A DNA stretch of 38,949 nucleotides from positions 1 to 38,949 of the forward strand of contig JAEZVF010000062.1 in assembly GCA_023443225.1 (NCBI GenBank), read 5' to 3'. The notes under the pieces are model-generated. The model ran no database searches. It saw nothing but the letters and a program-made list of their open reading frames with translations, and had not been told where the DNA came from. Below, in pieces: positions 14,221-23,899 of the stretch (the stretch's first letter is position 1; each line of letters starts with the position of its first letter). The DNA is from Bacillota bacterium. GTDB taxonomy: Bacteria; Bacillota; Clostridia; Lachnospirales; Lachnospiraceae. The position numbers and the translations under genes are program-made.

Positions 14221-16339
14221 ATGCGTATACAGTATAAAAAAATAATAGAAGATATATTTTTTAATCTTTCAAAAACTGTCTTGATCATACTTGCAATAGC
14301 ACTTGGTGTATTTGGAGTAGGAATCATTATTGATTCCTACTGCGTCACCGACAGAGAAATGACTGCAAGCTATGAAGCAACTAATCCTTCTTCTTTCATT
14401 ATCACAGTTGACAATCCTGATGAAATATTGGAACAACTATTAAAAGAAAATGATGAAATAGATGAATATGAATTAAGAAAAAATATACTTAGCCGTGTTG
14501 GAACTCAGGAAGACAGCTGGTGTGAAGCAAAAATCCAAGTCATATCTAATTGGGATAAAATCAGCATAAACACCATCTATCCCTTAACTGGAAATGAAGT
14601 TCCTGGAATTGACGAAATCATCTTTGAAAAGTCCTCACTCTCAGTCGTTAATCTAAATATCGGAGATATAGTTAATGTTAAGACACCTCAAAACTCTATG
14701 CAACAGCTTAAGATTTCTGGCACTGTACAGGCTGACGGCACAAATCCGGCTTGGATGCATAAGGAAGTACTAGCCTATATCAGTGAAGACACAATGGAAG
14801 CACTTGGCGTGTCATATGACAGTTGCGAAATCCTAATTACTGTTACAGGAGATAGAACTGACAAGACTTACATATCAAGTGTTGCAAAAGATCTCCATAG
14901 TGAGCTGAATAATTACGGGTATAACATCTCATGTATTTCTATTCCTACCCCTGGTGATCATCCAAATGCAGCACAAATGAAATCAATTCTTCTTTTATTT
15001 AGGATGTTTGGTATTCTTTCATTACTACTAAGTGTAATGCTAGTATTCAGCATTATATCCTCCATTATGAAAGAACAGGTTAAACAAATTGCAATCATGA
15101 AATCTATGGGAGCAACTTCATGGCAGATTACCATTATGTATTATCTATTTGTCATAATACTTGGCATTGTAGCATCAATTATTGAGTCCCAGCAGCAACA
15201 CTTATGTCCAGAGCGCTCTGCAATTTTACGGCTAGTATTCTAGTTTTTACAATCAAAGACAGTAGTATTCCGTTTCGGGCATACCTCGTTCAGATTGCCA
15301 TAGCTATCCTTATCCCTATACTGGCTGCAACATTTCCTATTTTAAGAGGCTGTCGTATGTCAGTAAATAAAGGTCTGCATGATATAGAAAAACCAAAAGG
15401 AAAGCTTAAAAACCTGGGAATTGAAAAACTCCTTAGCAAACTTCCAATACGCAGTACAGGATTTTCTATGGGTTTACGTAATACGTTCCGCAAACCAGGA
15501 CGTCTTACATTTGCAGTTATCACTTTTGCTTTAGGAGGGTCTATACTAATAGCTTCCATCAATGTTCGTGCTTCACTTTCAGATCGTTTCGACCAAATGC
15601 TGGCTAGCTACAATGCTGACACCAGTTTACCTTTTCCGAAAACTATAGTGATGAAGTGCTCCATAATGTTCTTGATAATATGGAAGATATTAAGAGTTTC
15701 ACTTCTACCACTCTTTCTTATGAAGAACTGCTTAACGACGATGAAAGTTGTGCAAATATGATCTATGATTCATCTGAACCACTCAAACAGATTGATATTG
15801 TACACTCAGAAACCGCTGACCTTAATGAGACATATATAAAAACTGAGAAAGCTTTTCGTGAAAATGGTATTAACGTAATTGAAAGTATATCTGTTTCAGG
15901 AGCACAAAGCATCTATGATAAACACCTGTTTACAGTTGCCTCCTTCCTAATAGGCGCATCTGCAATTGTTATCCTTGTTGGTATTATCAGTCTAGTTTCT
16001 TTATCTGGGATGAGTGTTACTGAAAGAATGAAAGAACTTGGAATTATGCGTTCCTTTGGAACTAACTCAAAATCCATCTTTTTGATTATATTTACCGAAA
16101 ACATTACTACTGGTTTATTCGGTTTTATAGCTGCTTTACTATTTTCAATTCCATTGTCTGCATATATAGGAAAGAGATTTGGTGAAATCTTCCTTGGAGA
16201 AACATTATCATATGCATTATCTTACTCCGGAATTCTTATCTGGCTATTACTTACAATAATTATCAATGTGCTTGTAAGCTTTTCATCTATCCAAAAGATA
16301 AATAAAATGCCTGTATATAAAATACTTTCTTATGAATAG
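14221..16339 (+). pseudogene. FtsX-type ABC permease broken by two one-base deletions
   Basis: The original frame would encode about 706 residues: a membrane helix at the N terminus (TVLIILAIALGVFGVGIII), a large extracytoplasmic domain, an FtsX domain (about 260-390), a second helix and loop, and a C-terminal FtsX domain ending KMPVYKILSYE. The frame shifts at 15184, where ATTATTGAGTCCC needs one more G to read IIGVPAATLMSRAL. It shifts again at about 15626, where CAGTTTACC needs one more T to read TSFTFSENYSDEVLH. Both are deletions in short runs, and the repaired protein reads smoothly across each. GGAG precedes the ATG. Either true decay or base-calling errors could explain this; two in one gene and none in its neighbours favours decay. 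Confidence 0.85.
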
Positions 16340-16428
16340 AATAAGTTATCTGATTGTCCACAATTATGTGCACCAAAACCTTTTCCATTAGTGTCTTGAA
16401 CAATTCAACATTTACTAAATTCTACAGC

Positions 16429-16464
16429 AAAAAACGCACCCACTTTGACTTCAAAATGAATGCG
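16429..16464 (-). terminator. Terminator of the sugar operon
   Basis: On the minus strand CGCATTCATTTTGA pairs with TCAAAGTGGGTGCG (16464-16435) using several G-T pairs, followed by six T (16434-16429). It lies about 120 bp past the epimerase stop. Confidence 0.8.
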
Positions 16465-16583
16465 CCTTTCTTACCTTTTCAATTTTACTTCACCTTATAT
16501 AGCAGACAGCACGTCTCCACATGGCTTGAATAAAGCTATACCAAATCTCCGATAAATAAGATTTTTGCCTTAAATATAATCAA

Positions 16584-17450
16584 TCATTTCATAATATTGC
16601 GTAAAAATGTAACCGATCTCGCCGCATCCATATCAAGATCTTCCATTGATACTCCTTTTGAAATATCACGCCATACGCGGATATCCTTACCAACCTGTCC
16701 CTCCATAGTAACAAAAGGCTCCATAACAATATTACCATCAAAACCGATTTCATTAAGACTATCCGCTATATCTTTCCAGGGCATACGACCTCTTCTCGGT
16801 GGTTTACGGTTAGCCTCTCCAACATGCAGTTCTCCCAGATATTTCCCAGCCAGCTTAATAGCCTCTGCAAATGAATCCTCTTCAATATTCATATGAAAAG
16901 TATCTAGTAGCATTTTTACATTAGGTCTATTTACAGCTTCAATATATGAAACAGCTTCACTACATTCATTTAGAAGGTATCCCTCAAAACGATTCAACAC
17001 CTCCATATACAGGGTGATTCCATGATCTAATGCCATATCTGCTAAAGTTTTCATGTTCTTAATGCTTCGTTCAAGATCTCCTACTTTATCAAGCTTGTTG
17101 TTATAATCAATAGGCCAATACGAATATAGAGCTCCTCCCAAACTACGTATATCTGCAATTTCCATTTTCCGAAAAATATCTTGATAAAATGAAAAGGCAT
17201 TTCTAACAATTGCTACATCCGGTGAACTAAGATTGTGTTCAGAACGAGGACCGTAGCCGCCAGTTAAAATAATGTCATTTGCTTTTGCAACTCTCCTTAG
17301 TTCCGCGAAATAACCGTCCGGCTGTTTATGAAAATCACCACAAGCAACCTCCAGAATATCAAAACCCAATGACTTAACTTTTTCTATGTAAGGAATGTAA
17401 TTACCGCCCCATTCCTTTGCCCAATATGCATAATAAATCCCATATTTCAT
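16584..17450 (-). CDS. D-psicose (D-allulose) 3-epimerase
   Basis: A 288-residue TIM-barrel enzyme that interconverts D-psicose and D-fructose (or related ketohexoses) by C3 epimerisation. The sequence follows clostridial D-psicose 3-epimerases closely: MKYGIYYAYW at the N terminus, GGALYSYWPIDY, MEVLNRFEGYL, MLLDTFHMNIEED, ELHVGE-NR and IVMEPF. The four metal ligands fall at E150, D183, H209 and E244, the positions used in the Clostridium cellulolyticum enzyme. The ATG at 17450 has GGGAG upstream; an in-frame TTG at 17468 is less likely. It is the last gene of the sugar operon, downstream of a fructokinase-type gene that can use its product. L-sugar or tagatose epimerase activity is the main alternative. 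Confidence 0.9.
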   Translation of the reverse strand: MKYGIYYAYWAKEWGGNYIPYIEKVKSLGFDILEVACGDFHKQPDGYFAELRRVAKANDIILTGGYGPRSEHNLSSPDVAIVRNAFSFYQDIFRKMEIADIRSLGGALYSYWPIDYNNKLDKVGDLERSIKNMKTLADMALDHGITLYMEVLNRFEGYLLNECSEAVSYIEAVNRPNVKMLLDTFHMNIEEDSFAEAIKLAGKYLGELHVGEANRKPPRRGRMPWKDIADSLNEIGFDGNIVMEPFVTMEGQVGKDIRVWRDISKGVSMEDLDMDAARSVTFLRNIMK

Positions 17451-17468
17451 AAGCTTTTCTCCCAACAA

Positions 17469-17600
17469 TTAAGATATATACTTTTCCATATCAATTATAA
17501 ACTTCATTGCTTCGTCTTGTTGTTCCTTAATTATCTTATAAGCCACTTCATACTTTTCAAACGGGATATGGTGGGTATCCGACTCTACCTCTCTTTTCGA
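17469..17600 (-). pseudogene. C-terminal remnant of a zinc-type sugar-alcohol dehydrogenase
   Basis: An open run of 43 codons without a start ends at 17469, just before the epimerase. It reads THHIPFEKYEVAYKII and then EAMKFIIDM, the typical last segment of medium-chain zinc dehydrogenases (compare KHFAFKDYVEAYKYV in the gene at 19953). The upstream part is gone: a stop lies just before it, and the adjoining DNA (about 17605-17645) is a GC-richer stretch with a CTGCTC/GAGCAG dyad. A third dehydrogenase was probably once part of the operon. Confidence 0.65.
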
Positions 17601-17660
17601 CTTTTTTCAAACCCGACTCCTGCTCGCTGAGCAGCTCACGATGTCGCATTATTTGTCTGA

Positions 17661-18047
17661 TTATAACATTTGACTAAATTCAACTTTTTCTCCATTTGGA
17701 CCTAAAATTGTAAAAAATCTTACTCCATTTTTCCAGAATGGCAGGTATTGAATATCTTCATCTAGCATTTTATAACCAAGCGTTGCAACTATATCAAAAA
17801 CCTTCTCAATATTTTCAACATCAATCGCAATATGATCTATGGCTCCTGATTCGTTACGTGCATTCTCATCTTCGTATATTTCGAAGACGAGATTCTTCTG
17901 CTTAAGAAAAACAACTCGGCTCTGACCATTCATAGTAGAATATGCCTCTTCAAAGCCCAATGCTTTATAAAAGCTTAACGTTTTATCCATTGCTTTTACA
18001 GGAAGACCTATATGCTGAATTCCCGTTATATAGTCTTGCACTTTCAC
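17661..18047 (-). CDS. VOC (glyoxalase-fold) protein
   Basis: A 128-residue vicinal-oxygen-chelate protein with two beta-alpha-beta-beta-beta units: IQHIGLPVKAMDKTLSFYKALGFEEAY and IDHIAIDVENIEKVFDIVATLGYKM, closing with FFTILGPNGEKVEFSQ. Possible metal ligands are H12, E56, H71 and E124. It starts at a GTG (18047) with AGGGGG eight bases upstream; no ATG is available. It lies between a FAD oxidoreductase and the epimerase in the sugar operon. Members of this fold isomerise, epimerise or cleave small metabolites; here an isomerase or lyase step on an oxidised sugar is a reasonable guess only. Confidence 0.83.
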   Translation of the reverse strand: MKVQDYITGIQHIGLPVKAMDKTLSFYKALGFEEAYSTMNGQSRVVFLKQKNLVFEIYEDENARNESGAIDHIAIDVENIEKVFDIVATLGYKMLDEDIQYLPFWKNGVRFFTILGPNGEKVEFSQML

Positions 18048-18070
18048 AATTGAACCCCCTGCTTCTCCAA

Positions 18071-19918
18071 TTAGTATACTCTAACCTCATAGATACACGC
18101 CTTATCACTTCCATGGGTTGATTTTACATTTATACATATTTTATCACAAACCACATCATCAACATTAATGGTGTTTAATCGTTGTCCATTATTCTTTACG
18201 TCCTTTTTGTATACTAGATCTTCACCTAATAGAAATTCAACTTCATAATCTCTTATTAGTTCATGGGGAAGTCCCTTCACCTGTCGGTCACGCACATTCC
18301 TTATCATTGTTGGTTGTATTTCATGACTTAAATCTGTATCAAAGGTTAATCTGACTTGTTTTACAGATTTTTTTTCATCAAACTTTAAGGTTAGTATTTG
18401 TGGTTGCTCCAATGTATCAGAACGCCAGCAATTTGGCTGATCGTCTACAGTCCTTGATACACCGTTAATTACATTTTGTGCATAACAGTTTTCAAATTCA
18501 CTGGTCGCGGTAACTTTTGCATTTCTTGCCATATCATTTATGTCTTCATTCTTAAATCCAGGAATATAGCAATCATTTTTCATCAACTTTTGTTGCAATT
18601 CATGAATATATTCTTTTCCAACATTTGCAGGACTGCATTCATTTTTAACCGCTAATGATGCAGCAGTTCCAACCGCCTGTCCGCCTATGGCACATGTCCC
18701 CATGACTCTTGTAGACGAAAATGCCATTTTGGATGTACTTATATCCCGACCTGCCATCATCAAATTTGACACATTATTGCTATAGTAACATCGATAAGGA
18801 ATTGTATAGCAACCTTCAAAATTGTATATTTTAGAGCCATAATTATTTAGGTCTTTAATTCCTCCAGGAATATGTACATCCATTGGCCAACCGCCATAGG
18901 CTACCGCATCCCCAAAAATACGATTTTCTCGTATATCATTCTCATTCAGAATGTAATCTCCCTCTAATCTTCGACTTTCTCGATAGCCAGGCACCATACC
19001 AACCCATTCTAAATCATAATGATCAACGCCATGATTTCCCTGATTTTTCAAGTGATCCCAGACCCCGTATACACACTTTAGTAAATCATCTCGGATTTCT
19101 TCCCCCTCTTCAATGATATCTTTATAATCGCCACCTAATTCAATCCACCAATAACCTGCATCCACATTAGAAAACTCTGGCAGTTGATTTTTTCCTTCAT
19201 CTGGTTTTACTATTCCCCCACCATCTGCCTGTGCCCCTATTTCATCCATATGTGGTCTGTATTTGAGATCCTCTTCTGTATACGTATTTGCCCAAACTGG
19301 TTTCTCAAAATATACGGGCTCTCCTCTATCCGTTGCTAAAAACATAATCGTATTTCCCATTGTGTCAGAATTGGCTTTTTCAGGCGCAGTCGGCTCATTA
19401 AATTCATCTCTGGCTTCACTGCCTGTTCGAGAATTTGCATTTGCCATAGCCCCAATTGTCCCATGTCCTGTAGCATCGATGATTATTTTACAATACAAAG
19501 TAATTTCCATTTCTGTAGTATTTTGATGTCCAATAATTCCTTTGATTTTATTTTCATCTAGAATAATATCATCAACATTTGTATTCAGATATGCTGTAAT
19601 ATTCTCCTCCAAATGAATTTTCTCCCAAAGAATCATATCGAAAATAGGGAAGGAGGAATATGGATTTCTCCTTTTATTTTCAAGTAATATTTCTTCAAGA
19701 ATACCTGTTTCCCTAAGATTTGGTTTTGATGAGTGACAGTTTGCTCCTACGATATGCAAACGCACTTCCGAGCTAGCTGTACCTCCAAAAACTGATCTGT
19801 TCTGAACAATTGCAACAGAAGCGCCTTCTCTAGCTGCTGCTATTGCCGCACACACCCCTGACAATCCACCGCCTACCACTAATACATCATATGATGCTTG
19901 CTTTCTATAAATCGACAT
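18071..19918 (-). CDS. FAD-dependent oxidoreductase (FAD_oxidored type), paralogue 2
   Basis: A 615-residue flavoprotein. The dinucleotide-binding loop is VVGGGLSGVCAAIAAAREG near residue 20, followed by RSVFGGTASSEVRLHIVGANCH. Other flavin-site blocks are IDATGHGTIG and NLMMAGRDIST...MGTCAIGGQAVGTAA around 410-440. The last 140 residues (VINGVSRTVDDQPNCWRSD...VRLTFDTDLS) look like a galactose-binding/discoidin-like beta domain. There is no signal peptide. The ATG at 19918 is chosen because GGGAGG precedes it; the frame runs on upstream to 19972 into the dehydrogenase. It is strongly similar to the gene at 21111. PF12831-type enzymes oxidise or reduce C-H/OH bonds; the substrate here is probably a sugar derivative. 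Confidence 0.85.
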   Translation of the reverse strand: MSIYRKQASYDVLVVGGGLSGVCAAIAAAREGASVAIVQNRSVFGGTASSEVRLHIVGANCHSSKPNLRETGILEEILLENKRRNPYSSFPIFDMILWEKIHLEENITAYLNTNVDDIILDENKIKGIIGHQNTTEMEITLYCKIIIDATGHGTIGAMANANSRTGSEARDEFNEPTAPEKANSDTMGNTIMFLATDRGEPVYFEKPVWANTYTEEDLKYRPHMDEIGAQADGGGIVKPDEGKNQLPEFSNVDAGYWWIELGGDYKDIIEEGEEIRDDLLKCVYGVWDHLKNQGNHGVDHYDLEWVGMVPGYRESRRLEGDYILNENDIRENRIFGDAVAYGGWPMDVHIPGGIKDLNNYGSKIYNFEGCYTIPYRCYYSNNVSNLMMAGRDISTSKMAFSSTRVMGTCAIGGQAVGTAASLAVKNECSPANVGKEYIHELQQKLMKNDCYIPGFKNEDINDMARNAKVTATSEFENCYAQNVINGVSRTVDDQPNCWRSDTLEQPQILTLKFDEKKSVKQVRLTFDTDLSHEIQPTMIRNVRDRQVKGLPHELIRDYEVEFLLGEDLVYKKDVKNNGQRLNTINVDDVVCDKICINVKSTHGSDKACIYEVRVY

Positions 19919-19952
19919 ACCGTTTCCTCCCAATCCTTGGACTTTGAACAAA

Positions 19953-20978
19953 TCAATCCTGAATATCCACAATAACTTTCATTGTTTCTTCTCGATTATT
20001 GTCTACATACTTATAGGCTTCTACATAATCTTTGAATGCAAAATGCTTTGTCATTAAAGGCTTTAACTGAATTTTACCCTCTCCAACAAGTCTTATTGCA
20101 TCAACATAATCTTCATGTCTATACATAAAAGATGTATTCAAGTCAATTTCAGAATCATTTAATTTTGCCAAATCAACATGAGCTTCTCCTTCAAAAACTG
20201 CAACCAAAATAATAGTTCCACCCTTCCGACTATTCTGGATCGCTTGGTTCATCGTAATATCATTTCCTGCACAATCAAATATTACATCCGCTTTATCAGT
20301 TCCAAAGCAATCTACCATTGCTTTTCCGAAATCTTCTTCCTTCGTATTTACCGTATAGTCAACACCCACTTGTTTCGCTAACTTCAATCTGAAATCTGAT
20401 ATATCTGTAGACATTACTTTTGCTGCTCCCAATGCCTTTACGGCCTGAGCTACCAACATACCGATCGGTCCACATCCCAGTATACATACATTGGCACCTT
20501 TTATATCAGGATATCTTTTAGCTGCATGTATTGCTACGGCAAGAGGCTCTATCATTGCACCCTCATCAAAAGACATCGTATCTGGTAAAACATCAATCTT
20601 AGTATAATCAACAGCGAAATACTCGCTGGCTGCTCCTGTTGTCTGAAATCCCATGACTTTCAAATGGTCACAATCATTATATTTACCATGTGTACATGGG
20701 TAACATTCTCCGCAAAATACTTGTGGCTCAATCGTTACCTTCTGTCCAATTTTGAGTTCTTTAACAGCCGCTCCCAATTTGACAATTTCACCCGACACTT
20801 CATGTCCTTGAGTTACAGGATAAGTTGTATATGGATGCTTGCCGTGATAAACATGTATATCAGAACCACAAATACCTATTCTCATCATCTTGACTAAAAC
20901 TTCATTTTCTTTAATCGATGGCACATCAACTTCCTTGAATTCTATAACTCCTGGTGATGTCATAACTTGCTGTAACAT
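19953..20978 (-). CDS. Zinc-dependent medium-chain dehydrogenase (polyol/sugar type) 1
   Basis: A 341-residue NAD(P)-linked dehydrogenase of the sorbitol/threonine/idonate dehydrogenase group. It has the catalytic zinc region GICGSDIHVYHG with GHE (about residues 37-65), the four structural-zinc cysteines in CGECYPCTHGKYNDC, and a Rossmann loop VCILGCGPIGMLVAQ. GGGTG precedes the ATG. It lies 34 bp upstream of one FAD oxidoreductase and 132 bp downstream of the other, with a terminator and a palindrome in that gap. It likely oxidises a polyol or reduces a keto-sugar in the operon's pathway. The exact substrate is inferred from context only. Confidence 0.9.
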   Translation of the reverse strand: MLQQVMTSPGVIEFKEVDVPSIKENEVLVKMMRIGICGSDIHVYHGKHPYTTYPVTQGHEVSGEIVKLGAAVKELKIGQKVTIEPQVFCGECYPCTHGKYNDCDHLKVMGFQTTGAASEYFAVDYTKIDVLPDTMSFDEGAMIEPLAVAIHAAKRYPDIKGANVCILGCGPIGMLVAQAVKALGAAKVMSTDISDFRLKLAKQVGVDYTVNTKEEDFGKAMVDCFGTDKADVIFDCAGNDITMNQAIQNSRKGGTIILVAVFEGEAHVDLAKLNDSEIDLNTSFMYRHEDYVDAIRLVGEGKIQLKPLMTKHFAFKDYVEAYKYVDNNREETMKVIVDIQD

Positions 20979-20995
20979 ATTTTACACCCATTGCA

Positions 20996-21021
20996 TAACA
21001 CATCTGCTAGCAGATGTGTTA
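20996..21021. repeat. 26-bp perfect palindrome upstream of dehydrogenase 1
   Basis: TAACACATCTGCT followed by its exact reverse complement. It begins 17 bp upstream of the dehydrogenase start codon and has no T tract, so it is more likely an operator or an RNA-stabilising hairpin than a terminator. Confidence 0.75.
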
Positions 21022-21023
21022 CG

Positions 21024-21095
21024 GCCACATATAAAAAAGGTTGAAAGAATCCGTATGTGGCATTCCTTTCTCTAATCGTATTTTCTTTCAACCTT
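21024..21095 (-). terminator. Intra-operon terminator with a competing antiterminator stem
   Basis: On the minus strand AAGGTTGAAAGAA (21095-21083) pairs with TTCTTTCAACCTT (21049-21037), 13 bp, followed by TTTTTATAT: a rho-independent terminator just after the FAD gene at 21111. A second stem, GCCACATA (21061-21054) with TATGTGGC (21031-21024), would trap the terminator's 3' arm in its loop, so the two folds exclude each other. This is the arrangement of an attenuator. What triggers a switch is unknown. Confidence 0.65.
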
Positions 21096-21110
21096 ATCTT
21101 CCTAAGTCAT

Positions 21111-23012
21111 TTAATATATTCTTATTTCAAAAATATGAGCATCTTTAGATCCATTCGTATTAGCAATAACAATTGCAACTTTATTAGCACAAACTGGTAC
21201 ATCCAAATCAATTACATTTAATCTTTGATGATTGTCTTTAACATCAACAGAATATATCTCTTTTTCATCCATATACAGTTTGATACTGTAATCCCTGACT
21301 AGTGTTTGCGCTACTCCCAACGCTTCTTTTTCCATAAATGCTTTAGAAACAGAAATGCAGCGTTCCTCACTCAAATCAGGATCAAAGGTTAGTCGAATTT
21401 GTGAAATCAATTCATTTTTTGGAAGTGTCAAAGAAATCATTTCTCCTTTGGCATCAATTCCCTCTGATTTCCACATGTTACTATTTTCGTCTTCTCTTCT
21501 TGCAACACCGGAAATTACATTTTCCCCTTCAAATCCCTTCTGTTGAGAAGAAACTTCGACTTTAGCATTTCTTGCTTTGTCCTGTGGATCTTGGTTTTTG
21601 AATCCCGGTAAATACAAATCATTTTTCAATAGCAATTGTTGCAATTCTTTTATATAGTTGTCGCCATATTCCTTGGGTAACATTCCCTTTTTTGTTGCCT
21701 CCGCTGCAGCTACACCAACGGCTTCGCCACCGATTGCACAAGTTCCCATTACTCTGGTGGATCCCATCGCCAACTTTGAAGCGGATATATCTCTACCTGC
21801 CATCATTAGGTTTTTTATTGTATTTGAACAATAGCTACCATATGGTATCGTGTACAGTCCTTTAAAGGAACGTACCTTAGAAGGTATCTGTCCTTTCGCC
21901 CAGAAGCCACCTGCTATATGCTCATCCATTGGCCATCCGCCATAAGCTACTGCGTCTTCAAATATTCTGTTAGCTAATATATCATTTTCAGTTAATACAT
22001 AATTACCCATCAAACGCCGACTTTCACGCATTGCTCCTAAGTTACCTACCCACGTGAGTTCATAGTTTTCCGCTCCATGATCACCGCCGTTTTTTATATG
22101 ATCCCATACGCCATATACTGTTTTATATAATTCATAGCGAATATCCTCAGATTGCTTTATGATATCATCCCAGTCTCCTCCGAGTTCTATCCACCAATAA
22201 CCAGACTTTATGTCATATTTTTCCACCAACTCATCAGCATGATCTGTATAGTCTTCTCCCGGTTTCAGAACCACCACATCATCAGCATTATGATAGACAA
22301 CAATGTCTCCATGATAACGATGAGCAAAATCTTCTTCTGTAAAATGATGTGCCCAACTTGGCTTTACAAATTTAACCGGATGACCCTTATCCTCAGCAAC
22401 AAAATAAATAGTATTTCCCATTGTTTCACCATCTTCAACTGCGGGCGCATTCTTTTCATCATACTCATCCGCCGCTTCTCTACCAATCTTGTATTCTGCC
22501 CCTGCAAGATATCCCAATGTTCCATTGCCTGAAGCATCAATAAAAATATCAGCAGTAAAGCAATATTGTTCTTCTGTTGTCATTTGATAACAATAAATAC
22601 TTTTTATTTCTGTTCCATCAGAATCCACTTCATTCATTGTAGTATTCATATATATGTCAAGATTTTTACAATCTTTAGCAGAAGACCACAGAACTCCATC
22701 CCAGATAGAATAGTTGTAACTATCGTTTAAATATTTATTTTCCAACTGTAGTTCCATCAAAATACCTGTTTCAGCTGCATCTTTTTTTCCCCAATGACAT
22801 GATGCTCCTGATATATGCATTCTCATCTCTGAACTTGCATTTCCACCAAACACACTTCGATCTTGAATAAGTGCCGTTTTTACCCCTTGTCTTGCAGATG
22901 CGATTGCTGCACACAAACCACTCATTCCTCCACCTACAACAATAACAGGATAACTCATATTAATAATTGTCTTTTCCTTTGGTTTATGTTTTGTATGAAT
23001 ATATTGTCTCAT
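21111..23012 (-). CDS. FAD-dependent oxidoreductase (FAD_oxidored type), paralogue 1
   Basis: A 633-residue flavoprotein. FAD binding is shown by VIVVGGGMSGLCAAIASARQG (about 24-44), then RSVFGGNASSEMRMHISGASCH, IDASGNGTLGYLAGAEY and NLMMAGRDISASKLAMGSTRVMG with GTCAIGGEAVGVAA. The C-terminal 150 residues resemble a galactose-binding-like domain (NVISGVARREDENSNMWKSEG...IRLTFDPDLS). It is a paralogue of the gene at 18071, alike along the whole length. The ATG at 23012 has GGAG six bases upstream. It follows the MalG-type permease by 27 bp and precedes an attenuator-like terminator. Two such enzymes side by side suggest two steps, or two subunits, acting on the imported sugar. Confidence 0.85.
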   Translation of the reverse strand: MRQYIHTKHKPKEKTIINMSYPVIVVGGGMSGLCAAIASARQGVKTALIQDRSVFGGNASSEMRMHISGASCHWGKKDAAETGILMELQLENKYLNDSYNYSIWDGVLWSSAKDCKNLDIYMNTTMNEVDSDGTEIKSIYCYQMTTEEQYCFTADIFIDASGNGTLGYLAGAEYKIGREAADEYDEKNAPAVEDGETMGNTIYFVAEDKGHPVKFVKPSWAHHFTEEDFAHRYHGDIVVYHNADDVVVLKPGEDYTDHADELVEKYDIKSGYWWIELGGDWDDIIKQSEDIRYELYKTVYGVWDHIKNGGDHGAENYELTWVGNLGAMRESRRLMGNYVLTENDILANRIFEDAVAYGGWPMDEHIAGGFWAKGQIPSKVRSFKGLYTIPYGSYCSNTIKNLMMAGRDISASKLAMGSTRVMGTCAIGGEAVGVAAAEATKKGMLPKEYGDNYIKELQQLLLKNDLYLPGFKNQDPQDKARNAKVEVSSQQKGFEGENVISGVARREDENSNMWKSEGIDAKGEMISLTLPKNELISQIRLTFDPDLSEERCISVSKAFMEKEALGVAQTLVRDYSIKLYMDEKEIYSVDVKDNHQRLNVIDLDVPVCANKVAIVIANTNGSKDAHIFEIRIY

Positions 23013-23039
23013 ATTTTCTCCATTCCGGTTATTTGTAGA

Positions 23040-23888
23040 TCAACCCTTTACTGCTCCTGCTGTTAATCCACTCACCAATTGTTTTCCTAGAAAAGTAAAT
23101 ACCAATAATATTGGAATAATTGCTACTGTTGCTGCTGCACAAAGCGGACCCCATTCCTGTCCAAAAAATCCGATGTAATCATAAATAGCCATTTGAATAT
23201 TTTTTAGCGATGTACTATTTACCATAACCGATGTCGTTATATATTCATTCCAAGAACCAATAAAAATAAACAAACTTGCTGCTGCAAAAGATGGTTTTAA
23301 CATCGGTGGTAATAAACGTAATAGAATATATCGTTGACTACAGCCATCTATTCTAGCTGCTTCCTCTATTTCCAAAGGCAGTCCTCTAATACCGGAAATA
23401 AGCATCCAGATGCAAAGCGGTAGATTGTATGCAGTGTAAAGTAATGGCATCGTATACCAATGATTTGATAATCCAACTTTCATCATTAACAAATAATTTG
23501 GAATTAATAAGATTGAACTTCCTGTCGATAACGGTATACCAATAACTACTACATAGAAAAGAATTTTCTTTAATGGAAAACTGCGTCTTTCAAATCCATA
23601 TGCTGCCAGATATCCAAGCACCAAACCTAATACTATTGCAGCTATTGAATAAAGTACACTATTTAAAACATATTTTAAGTATCCCGAAGAAAAAATTCTT
23701 ATATAATGAGCCCATGTAATTTCAAATCCTATAACCTTAGGCGGATATGCTGCTATCTCATTTGTATTTTTGAGTGATGTTACGATGCCCCAATATATAG
23801 GAGTAATTGTAACAACCGCCATGCCCAATAAGATTAGAGCTTCTATAATAGTAGTAATGATTTTTTTTACTTTTTTCGCACTATTCAT
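23040..23888 (-). CDS. Carbohydrate ABC transporter permease, MalG type
   Basis: A 282-residue inner-membrane permease with six predicted helices. The cytoplasmic coupling loop EEAARIDGCSQRYILLRLLPPMLKP (about 190-214) is the EAA motif that contacts the ATPase. AGGAGG lies seven bases before the ATG. It starts 11 bp after the MalF-type permease. No ATPase gene is present in the operon, so a shared MsmK-type ATPase encoded elsewhere is expected, as is common for CUT1 importers in Firmicutes. Confidence 0.93.
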   Translation of the reverse strand: MNSAKKVKKIITTIIEALILLGMAVVTITPIYWGIVTSLKNTNEIAAYPPKVIGFEITWAHYIRIFSSGYLKYVLNSVLYSIAAIVLGLVLGYLAAYGFERRSFPLKKILFYVVVIGIPLSTGSSILLIPNYLLMMKVGLSNHWYTMPLLYTAYNLPLCIWMLISGIRGLPLEIEEAARIDGCSQRYILLRLLPPMLKPSFAAASLFIFIGSWNEYITTSVMVNSTSLKNIQMAIYDYIGFFGQEWGPLCAAATVAIIPILLVFTFLGKQLVSGLTAGAVKG

Positions 23889-23899
23889 CAGTTGGCCTC

